From Chloroflexota bacterium (GTDB lineage: Bacteria; Chloroflexota; Dehalococcoidia; DSTF01; RBG-16-68-14), in contig JACZTE010000072.1 in assembly GCA_022573935.1 (NCBI GenBank), positions 1 to 5,951 of the forward strand: a stretch of DNA of 5,951 bases. The letters are read 5' to 3'. The notes under the pieces were generated by a model. That model made no database searches. It was not told the DNA's origin and was given only the letters and a program-made list of their open reading frames with translations. The translations under genes and the position numbers were made by a program. Shown piece by piece: positions 1-5,951 of this stretch (within the stretch, counting starts at the first letter, position 1; each line of letters starts with the position of its first letter).

Positions 1-1
1 G

Positions 2-880
2 TCGCGCCGGGTGCAGGTGCGCGGCTTCGTCGTGCGCGAGGCCTGCGACCTGCCATCGCACTGGCGCAGCGAGGGCACGCTGCACGACTACCTGGCTTCG
101 GCCGGCATCCCCGCCATCGAGGGCGTCGATACCCGCGCGCTCACCCGCAGGCTGCGCTCGGCCGGCGTGATGATGGGCGCGATCACCCGCGAGGAGCCGG
201 AGCAGGCCCTCGCCCGCCTGCGCGAAGCGCCCCGCTACGAGGGCAGCGACTTCGTGCGCGAGGTGAGCGCCGGCGAGCCGTTCACCTGGCGAGGCCGCGG
301 CCGCCGTATCAAGCACAACGTCGTCGTCCTCGACCTGGGCGTGAAGCACAACATCCTGCGCATCCTGCGCGGGCTGGGCTGCCGCGCCACCGCCGTGCCC
401 GCTTCGACCAGCGCCGACGAGATCCTGTCGCTGCGGCCGGACGGCGTCGTCCTCTCGCCCGGCCCGGGCGACCCGGCGCTGCTCGACTACGCCGTCGCGA
501 CGGCGCAGGGGCTGCTGGGCCGAACGCCCATCTTCGGCATCTGCCTCGGCCACCAAGTGCTCGCCCGCGCCTGGGGCGCCTCCACCTTCAAGCTCAAGTT
601 CGGCCACCGCGGGGCGAACCACCCGGTACGCGAGACGGCCAGCGAGCGGGTCACGATCACGGCGCAGAACCACGGCTATGCCATCGACCCGGACGGCCTG
701 CCCGCCGCCGTCGAAGTTAGCCACGTCCACCTGAACGACGGCACCTGCGAGGGCCTCCGCCACCGCGAACTGCCAGCGTTCACCATCCAGTACCATTCGG
801 AAGCATCGCCCGGCCCGCACGACAACCGCTACCTGTTCGAACAGTTCCTGGAGCTGGTGGAGGAAGGGAAGCAGCCATGA
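2..880 (+). CDS. carA: Carbamoyl-phosphate synthase small (glutaminase) subunit, 5' partial
   Basis: CarA hydrolyses glutamine and channels ammonia to CarB for carbamoyl phosphate synthesis, the first step of pyrimidine synthesis and a supply for arginine. The frame is open from base 2, so the gene starts upstream. About 292 residues are present; the family usually has 360-390, so roughly the first 80-90 are missing. An internal GTG at base 11 is unlikely to be the true start, because conserved CarA sequence (GFVVRE, then LPSHWRS and GVDTRALTRRLR) already surrounds it. The C-terminal half is a class I glutamine amidotransferase domain. The nucleophile Cys is in GICLGHQ (codon 542-544), followed by the CarA-type FKLKFGHRGANHPV. 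The catalytic His and Glu are in YHSEASPGPHD (codons 794-796 and 800-802), so the triad is intact. The TGA stop overlaps the next gene's ATG. Identification is near certain. Confidence 0.97.
   Translation, partial: SRRVQVRGFVVREACDLPSHWRSEGTLHDYLASAGIPAIEGVDTRALTRRLRSAGVMMGAITREEPEQALARLREAPRYEGSDFVREVSAGEPFTWRGRGRRIKHNVVVLDLGVKHNILRILRGLGCRATAVPASTSADEILSLRPDGVVLSPGPGDPALLDYAVATAQGLLGRTPIFGICLGHQVLARAWGASTFKLKFGHRGANHPVRETASERVTITAQNHGYAIDPDGLPAAVEVSHVHLNDGTCEGLRHRELPAFTIQYHSEASPGPHDNRYLFEQFLELVEEGKQP
859..868 (+). promoter_or_regulatory. Ribosome binding site for the GNAT gene, inside the carA 3' end
   Basis: A purine run GGAGGAAGGG lies in the last codons of carA and ends 8 bases before the ATG at 877. 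It supports that start and suggests translational coupling of the acetyltransferase gene to carA through the ATGA overlap. Confidence 0.65.
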
Positions 881-1347
881 GCGAACCAAGCTATCGCCAA
901 GCGACGATCCATGACGCCGACGCGATCGCCGCGATCATCAACACCGTCGTCGAGGAGCCGAACCCGGCCGGCTTCGACGGGCCGACGACGCCCGAGCGTG
1001 TGCGCACCTGGCTCACGCGTCAGGGCGGCGAGGGCTGCATCTTCCTCTGCCTGCTCGAGGACGCACGGGCCATCGGCTTCAGCGCGATCGACTTCGACAC
1101 GCACGAGCCCGACACCGCCGTGTTAGGCGTATGGCTGCTCGCGGAGCATCGGCGCGGCGGGCTTGGCACCGCGCTGGCCGAGTACGCGCTCGGCTTCGCG
1201 CGCGACAAGGGGTTCAAGCGCATCCGCGGCCGGCTGCCCGACAAGAACGAGCCCGCCCTCGCCTTCCTGTCGAGCATCGGCGCGCTGGTGCCTATCTACA
1301 ACCCGGAGGTCACCTTCGAGCTGCCGCTGTACGAGGAACATGACTGA
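877..1347 (+). CDS. GNAT-family N-acetyltransferase
   Basis: This 156-residue single-domain protein is predicted to be cytosolic and to move an acetyl group from acetyl-CoA to an amine; the substrate cannot be read from the sequence. The acetyl-CoA pyrophosphate loop is HRRGGLGTAL, which fits R/Q-x-x-G-x-G with R92, G95 and G97. It is preceded by the strand VLGVWLL and followed by a helix. The later segment NEPALAFLSSIGA (N124 onward) fits the usual GNAT N-x-x-A-x-x-F-x-x-x-G motif. Length is normal for the family. The ATG overlaps the carA stop by 4 bases and has a good ribosome binding site, so the two are probably co-translated. No link between this enzyme and carbamoyl phosphate metabolism is known to me; shared transcription does not prove shared function. 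Family assignment is firm, specificity unknown. Confidence 0.88.
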   Translation: MSEPSYRQATIHDADAIAAIINTVVEEPNPAGFDGPTTPERVRTWLTRQGGEGCIFLCLLEDARAIGFSAIDFDTHEPDTAVLGVWLLAEHRRGGLGTALAEYALGFARDKGFKRIRGRLPDKNEPALAFLSSIGALVPIYNPEVTFELPLYEEHD

Positions 1348-1356
1348 GGGCGGCCG

Positions 1357-1818
1357 ATGATCCGCCGCATCGACCCGATCGGCCGCGTCGCGTACGGCGC
1401 GCTCTGCATCTCGGCGATGGCGACGCTGGCGCTGCCGCTGCTGCTGGTGGCGGGCGTCGCGGGCGGCATCGTCTTCGCCCTGGACGGCGAATGGCAGAAG
1501 GCGCTCGCGTTCTGGCTGCTCTCCTGGGCGAGCGCCGTCTTCGCCACGACGCTCTCCCTGGGGCTCTTCTACACGGCCTGGCCGCTCGCCTCGGACTGGA
1601 TCACGGAGTGGCCCGGCTACGCGATGGGCTTCGCCGTGGCCGGCGTAGGGCTGGCGCTGATGGCGCTGCTGGTCGTCGTCGCGCCCCTGCCGACATACGC
1701 CGGCGTCATCGGACCGATGGCGGCCACCTTCGCCGTCGGCTTCGGCATCGCCGGCCGGCTGGGCGGGCTAGGGGCGCCTTCCGCTCGCCCTCGCCAGCGC
1801 GCGGTGCGGCGGCGGTGA
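1357..1818 (+). CDS. Small four-helix integral membrane protein, unknown function
   Basis: I do not recognise the family of this 153-residue protein. Four hydrophobic stretches are visible, at about residues 12-42, 47-74, 88-110 and 112-134. They are separated by short polar or Trp-rich turns (DGEWQK near 43-48; SDWITEWPG near 79-87). The N-terminus is short and basic (MIRRIDPIGR) and the last 15 or so residues are Arg-rich (RPRQRAVRRR). By the positive-inside rule both ends would face the cytoplasm. No catalytic or transport motif is evident. The ATG is 9 bases after the GNAT stop, with GAGGG at 1346-1350 spaced 6 bases upstream, so it is probably the third gene of the carA unit. Its stop lies 8 bases from the stop of the convergent nucleotidyltransferase gene. 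It is real by coding character and spacing, but function is unknown. Confidence 0.72.
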   Translation: MIRRIDPIGRVAYGALCISAMATLALPLLLVAGVAGGIVFALDGEWQKALAFWLLSWASAVFATTLSLGLFYTAWPLASDWITEWPGYAMGFAVAGVGLALMALLVVVAPLPTYAGVIGPMAATFAVGFGIAGRLGGLGAPSARPRQRAVRRR

Positions 1819-1826
1819 AGCTGATG

Positions 1827-2165
1827 TCAGCCCGAAGGAGCTTGGTAGACCACCTTACCGGTGCGGATGATCTCGCGCAGGAAGGAGTGCCTGCCTGGGT
1901 TGTGGTACTCGCTGGATGGATAGCCGATGGGAGCTAGGCTCGGATCTCGGTCTACCGTAGCGCGGGAGATGATGCGCTGTCGTTCCCACATGACGAGTCC
2001 TTCAAATTCCGGAGAGACGACGGCGATGTCGATGTCGCTCCACTCATCCGGAGATCCGTTAACATACGAGCCGTACAGAATTAAAGCCTCGACTCGCACA
2101 ACGCTACTGAGTAGAGCAACGAATGCAGAGATGATCTTCTCTAGGTCAGTAGCTGTCGCAACCAC
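1827..2165 (-). CDS. MNT-type nucleotidyltransferase, partner of the HEPN gene
   Basis: This 112-residue minimal nucleotidyltransferase has the signature motif in LYGSYVNGSPDEWSDIDIAVV: G32-S33, then D44-x-D46 as metal ligands. Members paired with HEPN proteins are predicted antitoxins. In the studied HepT/MntA systems the MNT protein AMPylates the HEPN toxin, but whether that applies to this subfamily is inference. The start is GTG at 2165-2163, supported by AGGAG 8 bases upstream; no good alternative start is nearby. It overlaps the end of the HEPN gene by 25 bases in another frame. One oddity: where I recall relatives having I-E-P (a likely third acidic residue), this protein has L77-A78-P79, so catalysis may be weakened. 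The C-terminus (REIIRTGKVVYQ) looks complete. Family assignment is strong; activity is uncertain. Confidence 0.9.
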   Translation of the reverse strand: MVATATDLEKIISAFVALLSSVVRVEALILYGSYVNGSPDEWSDIDIAVVSPEFEGLVMWERQRIISRATVDRDPSLAPIGYPSSEYHNPGRHSFLREIIRTGKVVYQAPSG

Positions 2166-2515
2166 GCAAATAACTCCTGAGTCGTATTATAGTACTCCTC
2201 CGCAACTTCCCGCTCGTATTGCCAGCCAGCCTCGGGATAGCGGCTCGGGAAAATCTGATCTGTCAGGTCCACTACGAGATTGCGCCACTGGGCCGGCACA
2301 TCCAGGTCAAGCCCGTCGGCAAGCTTCACTAGATTGTGAACTCGAGGGTGCGTACCCACGCCGTGCCGCTCCGTCCAGATCGCTTTCATTAGCTTCTCGA
2401 TCGATTGCTGGCAGCAGAAGACGGTGTGCTGATAGAAGTCCTTCTCCAGCGCAACGCTCGCCATCTCCAGATCGCTCTCTGCAATTTCTACCCACGTGCG
2501 CGTCTCGTCCTTCAT
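2141..2515 (-). CDS. HEPN-domain protein, putative toxin of a HEPN/MNT pair
   Basis: This 124-residue, mostly helical protein is a HEPN domain of the broad class found beside MNT nucleotidyltransferases. Visible hallmarks are W-x-E-x-A-E-S-D-L-E-M-A near residues 8-19, FYQHTVFCCQQ (27-37) leading into SIEKLMKAIW (equivalent to the family's AQQAAEKALKA helix), VHNLVKLAD (59-67, the usual THDL position), and SRYPEAG (91-97). HEPN proteins are often RNases using an R-x4-6-H motif. I see no such motif in the usual late-helix position, and R50/H56 fit the spacing only by chance placement, so RNase activity is unproven. The ATG at 2515 has GGAG 12 bases upstream, a slightly long gap. The gene comes first in a minus-strand operon and overlaps the MNT gene by 25 bases. 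A role in toxin-antitoxin or phage defence is the best inference from context. Confidence 0.88.
   Translation of the reverse strand: MKDETRTWVEIAESDLEMASVALEKDFYQHTVFCCQQSIEKLMKAIWTERHGVGTHPRVHNLVKLADGLDLDVPAQWRNLVVDLTDQIFPSRYPEAGWQYEREVAEEYYNTTQELFAWLRQLLT
2174..2178 (-). promoter_or_regulatory. Ribosome binding site fixing the GTG start of the MNT gene
   Basis: The minus strand reads AGGAG here, 8 bases before the GTG at 2165-2163, inside the last codons of the HEPN gene. It decides the non-ATG start and indicates coupled translation of the HEPN and MNT genes. Confidence 0.65.
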
Positions 2516-2613
2516 GGACAGATAGTACTCCGTTTAGGGTAACGATAGAAAGACTCGCACTACCCTGCCGAGGTTTCTTGAGTTGAAGTCGGCCGTTAGG
2601 GAACTCAATCCGA
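2516..2613. promoter_or_regulatory. Divergent intergenic region between the HEPN gene and carB
   Basis: These 98 bases must carry the start signals for the minus-strand HEPN/MNT pair and probably for carB. No convincing -35/-10 pair is visible on either strand. Three related short words occur: TTAGGGTAAC at 2534-2543, its partial inverse TACCCT at 2561-2566, and TTAGGGAAC at 2596-2604. The first two form a 6-base inverted repeat with a 19-base spacer. The third contains the AGGGA (2598-2602) that is the only candidate ribosome binding site for carB, 11 bases before its ATG. An operator is possible but the evidence is weak. Confidence 0.4.
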
Positions 2614-5600
2614 ATGACTAAGCCCGCCAAGGTGCTCATCATCGGCTCCGGGCCCATCGTCATCGGCCAGGCGGCGGAGTTCGACTACGCCGGCGCCCAG
2701 GCCTGCAAGGCGATGCGCGAGGAGGGCGTAACCTCCGTTCTGGTCAACTCCAACCCCGCGACGATCATGACCGACGAGGGCGTGGCCGACATCGTCTATA
2801 TCGAGCCGCTCACGGTCGAATTGATCACCCGCATCATCGAGCGGGAGCGGCCGGACGGCCTGCTGCCAACGCTGGGCGGGCAGACCGGCCTCAACCTGGC
2901 CGTCGATCTGGCCGAGGCAGGCGTACTGGATAAATACGGCGTGCGCATGTTGGGAACTCCTTTGGAGACGATCCGCATGGCAGAGGATAGGGATCTGTTC
3001 AGCCGGCTCCTGGCCGAGATCGGCGAGCCTGCGCCCGAGGGCACGACGGTCACCTCGCTGAGCGACGCGCGAACGGCCGCCAAGCGGATAGGCTTGCCGC
3101 TGGTCGTGCGCCCGGCCTACACCCTGGGCGGCACGGGCGGCGGCTTCGCCTCGACGATGGAGGAGCTGGAGCGCATCGTGTCGAGCGGGCTCGCCGCCAG
3201 CCCTATCGGCCAAGTGCTAGTCGAGCGCTCGCTGCTCGGCTGGAAGGAGATCGAGTACGAGGTGATGCGCGATGGCGCCGACACCTGCATCATCGTCTGC
3301 AACATGGAGAACTTCGACCCGATGGGCGTGCACACGGGCGATAGCATCGTCGTCGCGCCCAGCCAGACCCTCTCCGATAAGGAGTACCAGATGCTGCGCT
3401 CGGCCAGCCTGCGCATCATCCGCGCACTGGGCGTAGAAGGTGGCTGCAACGTCCAGTTCGCCCTTGCGCCGCGCCCCGAGATCGCTGGCTGGGCGCCGCC
3501 CAAGGGCGAAGGCGACCCGCCGTACTTCGTCATCGAGGTCAACCCCCGCGTCTCGCGCAGCTCCGCGCTCGCGTCGAAGGCGACAGGCTATCCTATCGCG
3601 CGCGTCGCCGCCAAGATCGCCGTCGGCAAGCGGCTGGACGAGATCCCCAACGCCGTCACGCAGAAGACCACGGCCGCCTTCGAGCCGGCGATGGACTACG
3701 TCGTCGTCAAGATACCGCGCTGGCCCTTCGACAAGTTCCCCCTGGGCAACCGCGAGCTGGGTACGCAGATGAAGGCGACGGGCGAGGTGATGGCCAGCGA
3801 CCGCACCTTCGAGGCCGCATTGCAGAAGGCGGTGCGCTCGCTGGAACAGGGCGGCCGCTCGCTGCTGTGGGAGGATCCCAGATGGCGAGAGGACGAGACC
3901 TGGGACAGGCCGCTCCCGGCCACCGACGACCGCCTCTGGCGGCTGATGGCCGCCCTCCGCCGCGACGCCGAACCGCTCGAGCTGGCCCGCGCGTCCGGCG
4001 TCGACCCGTGGTTCCTCCAGAAGCTAGCCCGCATCGTCGCCATGGAGCGCCGGCTGCTGGCGGAGGAGCTGTCGCCGGAGCTGCTGCGCGAGGCGAAGCG
4101 GCTCGGCTTCTCGGACGAGCAGATAGGCGTCCTGGCCGACAGGCTGCCGGAGCGGGTGCGCCAGACCCGCCTCCAGTGGGGTATCCGGCCCGTCTACAAG
4201 ATGGTGGACACCTGCGCGGCCGAGTTCGAAGCCGCCACGCCCTATTTCTACAGCACCTACGAGGAGGAGAACGAGGCGAAGCCGCTCGCGGGCAAGAAGG
4301 CGCTGGTGATCGGCAGCGGGCCGATTCGCATCGGCCAGGGGATCGAGTTCGACTACTGCTCCGTCCATGCGGTCTGGGCGCTACAGGAGGCCGGCTACCA
4401 CGCCCTCATCGCCAACTCCAACCCCGAGACGGTGTCTACCGACTTCGATACGTCGGACCGGCTCTACTTCGAGCCGCTGGATGAGGAATCAGTGCGCGAT
4501 ATTCTCGACAACGAGACCGGCGAGGGCGACGAGACACCGCCACCCTCCATCGTCCAGTTCGGCGGGCAGACCGCGATCAACCTCGCGGGCCCCCTCCACA
4601 TGGCAGGGATGCCGATCCTGGGCTCCAGCGCGGAGGCGATCGACATGGCGGAGGACCGCCGCCGCTTCGAGGAGTTCCTCGCGAAGCTGGGGATCCCGCA
4701 GCCGCCCGGCGCCGCCATCACCAACATCGAGGAGGCGATCAGCACCGCCGAAGCCATCCACTACCCGGTCCTGGTGCGCCCCAGCTACGTGCTGGGCGGC
4801 CGAGCGATGGAGATCGTCCAGAACGCCGACGAGCTGAAACGGTACGTCGCCGCCGCCGCAGCAGCCGCCCCCGACAAGCCGATCCTGATCGACAAGTACC
4901 TGGAAGGGCGCGAGGTGGAGGTGGACGCCGTCTGCGACGGCCAAGAGGTGCTCATCCCCGGCATCATGGAGCACATCGAGCGGGCAGGCGTCCATTCCGG
5001 CGACTCGATGGCCGTCTACCCGCCGATCAACCTGACGGACGAAGAGATCGCTACCGTCGTCGACTACACCGAGCGCATCGCGCTGGCGCTCCAGGTCGAT
5101 GGCCTGATGAACACACAGTTCGTCATCGTCCGCTCCAAGGAGGCCTCCGACGTCTACGTGCTGGAGGTCAATCCCCGCTCCAGCCGCACGGTGCCGTTCA
5201 TCTCCAAGGTCACCGGCGTGCCACTCGTCCGGCTGGCGACCCACGTCATGCTGGGCAAGTCGCTGCGCGAGCAGGGGTACCAGGGCGGCCTCTGGCCCAA
5301 GCAATCGCTCGTCGCGGTGAAGGCGCCCGCCTTCTCCATGGCGAAGCTGGGCGGGGTCGACACCTACCTAGGGCCCGAGATGAAATCGACGGGCGAGGTG
5401 ATGGGCGTGGACAAGAACTTCCCCGCCGCGCTGGCGAAGGCGCTCCTCTCGGCGGAGCTGGCGCTGCCGCCGGGCGGCGCGGTGCTGCTCAGCATCGCGG
5501 ACAAGCACAAGCAGGAGGCGACGCCGATCATCCGCCGGCTCGCCCAGGCCGGCTTCCGCCTCTACGCCACCGAGGGCACGGCGGCAATGATCGATGCGCT

Positions 5601-5874
5601 GGGCCTGCCCGTCGAGCAGGTGACCAAGCGGCTGAGCGAGGGCCACCCCAACGTGGTGGACGTGATCCACGATGGGACAGTCGACGGCGTGATCAACATT
5701 CCGGAGGGGCGGGTGACTGGCACCCTGCGCGACGGCTTCCACATCCGCCGGGCGGCGGTCGAACAGCGCATCCCCTGCTTTACCAGCCTCGACACCGCGC
5801 GCGCGGCGACGGACGCCCTGCTCGCCGGCGTCCAGACCTACACCGTCCAGCCGCTGCGAGCATATTTGGAATGA
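2614..5874 (+). CDS. carB: Carbamoyl-phosphate synthase large subunit
   Basis: CarB makes carbamoyl phosphate from bicarbonate, two ATP and ammonia supplied by CarA. The 1086 residues cover the full domain order: carboxyphosphate ATP-grasp half (about 1-410), oligomerisation region (411-555), carbamoyl-phosphate ATP-grasp half (556-945) and a C-terminal MGS-like allosteric domain (946-1086). The internal duplication is plain: [14 protein letters not shown] at 6-19 against [14 protein letters not shown] at 562-575, and [10 protein letters not shown] at 308-317 against [10 protein letters not shown] at 851-860. Metal/ATP residues Q281, E308, N310 and Q835, E851, N853 are present, as is R166 in [10 protein letters not shown]. 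The allosteric domain keeps ATEGT (985-989) and K1005, so effector control by nucleotides or ornithine is plausible but not shown. It is 13 residues longer than the E. coli protein, matching a Pro/Gly-rich loop at about 285-304. The ATG leaves only five residues before the first conserved strand, so the start is well placed, although its ribosome binding site is weak. Confidence 0.98.
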   Translation: MTKPAKVLIIGSGPIVIGQAAEFDYAGAQACKAMREEGVTSVLVNSNPATIMTDEGVADIVYIEPLTVELITRIIERERPDGLLPTLGGQTGLNLAVDLAEAGVLDKYGVRMLGTPLETIRMAEDRDLFSRLLAEIGEPAPEGTTVTSLSDARTAAKRIGLPLVVRPAYTLGGTGGGFASTMEELERIVSSGLAASPIGQVLVERSLLGWKEIEYEVMRDGADTCIIVCNMENFDPMGVHTGDSIVVAPSQTLSDKEYQMLRSASLRIIRALGVEGGCNVQFALAPRPEIAGWAPPKGEGDPPYFVIEVNPRVSRSSALASKATGYPIARVAAKIAVGKRLDEIPNAVTQKTTAAFEPAMDYVVVKIPRWPFDKFPLGNRELGTQMKATGEVMASDRTFEAALQKAVRSLEQGGRSLLWEDPRWREDETWDRPLPATDDRLWRLMAALRRDAEPLELARASGVDPWFLQKLARIVAMERRLLAEELSPELLREAKRLGFSDEQIGVLADRLPERVRQTRLQWGIRPVYKMVDTCAAEFEAATPYFYSTYEEENEAKPLAGKKALVIGSGPIRIGQGIEFDYCSVHAVWALQEAGYHALIANSNPETVSTDFDTSDRLYFEPLDEESVRDILDNETGEGDETPPPSIVQFGGQTAINLAGPLHMAGMPILGSSAEAIDMAEDRRRFEEFLAKLGIPQPPGAAITNIEEAISTAEAIHYPVLVRPSYVLGGRAMEIVQNADELKRYVAAAAAAAPDKPILIDKYLEGREVEVDAVCDGQEVLIPGIMEHIERAGVHSGDSMAVYPPINLTDEEIATVVDYTERIALALQVDGLMNTQFVIVRSKEASDVYVLEVNPRSSRTVPFISKVTGVPLVRLATHVMLGKSLREQGYQGGLWPKQSLVAVKAPAFSMAKLGGVDTYLGPEMKSTGEVMGVDKNFPAALAKALLSAELALPPGGAVLLSIADKHKQEATPIIRRLAQAGFRLYATEGTAAMIDALGLPVEQVTKRLSEGHPNVVDVIHDGTVDGVINIPEGRVTGTLRDGFHIRRAAVEQRIPCFTSLDTARAATDALLAGVQTYTVQPLRAYLE

Positions 5875-5951
5875 TTGGATAGCCACTGATGAACACAGCA
5901 ACACGCAGATGCAATCAATGATCGGATGGCCACTGATGGACACAGATATAC
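5870..5951. repeat. Degenerate direct repeat, 47-base period, starting at the carB stop
   Basis: Two copies of a 29-base unit lie at 5870-5898 and 5917-5945. They match at 26 of 29 positions and all three differences are transitions. The shared core reads GCCACTGATGRACACAG (5882-5898 and 5929-5945). A looser relative, AACACGCAGATG, lies at 5900-5911 between them. The first copy includes the last two bases of the final carB codon and its TGA stop. The window ends just after copy two, so more copies may follow. No ORF, terminator hairpin or CRISPR-like spacing is seen. Confidence 0.75.

Noticed and set aside
1818..1842. Possible bidirectional terminator (AAGCT ... AGCTT) between the convergent genes
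   Set aside because: The stem is only 5 bases with a 17-base loop and no T-run follows on either strand.
2515..2549. Plus-strand promoter using TGGACA (2515-2520) as -35
   Set aside because: No hexamer resembling TATAAT occurs at 16-18 bases downstream.
1927..2586. Long plus-strand open frame (219 codons) across the HEPN/MNT region
   Set aside because: It reads antisense to two recognisable families, crosses the whole intergenic gap, is Ser/Arg-rich and shows no domain.
1811..2595. Target-site duplication flanking the HEPN/MNT cassette
   Set aside because: Only TGAAG is shared near the two edges, too short to separate from chance; no terminal inverted repeats or transposase were seen.
2605..3213. 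Minus-strand open frame (202 codons) over the carB start
   Set aside because: It is antisense to the conserved CarB N-terminus and has no recognisable domain or ribosome binding site.
4846..4869. Seven-alanine run in CarB (residues 746-752)
   Set aside because: It is a helix or loop low-complexity stretch of GCC/GCA codons in a variable part of the ATP-grasp fold; reading frame and flanking motifs are intact.
4489..5304. Long minus-strand open frame (271 codons) inside carB
   Set aside because: It is the antisense shadow of conserved CarB codons in high-G+C DNA, with a composition rich in Asp, Val, His and Leu and no motif.

Overview
The window is high-G+C bacterial DNA built around the two carbamoyl-phosphate synthetase genes, carA (5' end cut by the window edge) and carB (complete). 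Together these make carbamoyl phosphate for pyrimidines and arginine. The ATGA stop/start coupling, the tight packing and the CarB sequence are typical of an environmental high-G+C bacterium. My impression is Chloroflexota or a similar deep-branching lineage, but nothing here proves the taxon.

Layout, left to right. On the plus strand, carA (2-880) overlaps a GNAT-family N-acetyltransferase gene (877-1347) by 4 bases. A small four-helix membrane protein gene (1357-1818) follows after 9 bases. These three look like one transcription unit. On the minus strand comes a two-gene HEPN/MNT cassette: the HEPN-domain gene (2515-2141) is followed by an overlapping minimal nucleotidyltransferase gene (2165-1827, GTG start). 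The cassette meets the membrane gene tail to tail with 8 bases between stop codons. It has clearly lower G+C than its flanks. After a 98-base divergent intergenic region, carB (2614-5874) runs on the plus strand. From the carB stop codon to the window edge lies a degenerate direct repeat with a 47-base period.

How the parts fit: carA and carB encode the glutaminase and synthetase subunits of one enzyme and are often adjacent. Here they are separated by two co-directional genes and an opposite-strand toxin-antitoxin-like module. carB therefore probably needs a promoter of its own in the 98-base gap, shared back to back with the HEPN/MNT pair. No rRNA, tRNA, CRISPR array or transposase was seen. 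The most interesting points are the lower-G+C HEPN/MNT cassette between carA and carB, a possible missing catalytic carboxylate in the nucleotidyltransferase, a Pro/Gly-rich insertion in the first ATP-grasp half of CarB, and the repeat that absorbs the carB stop codon.
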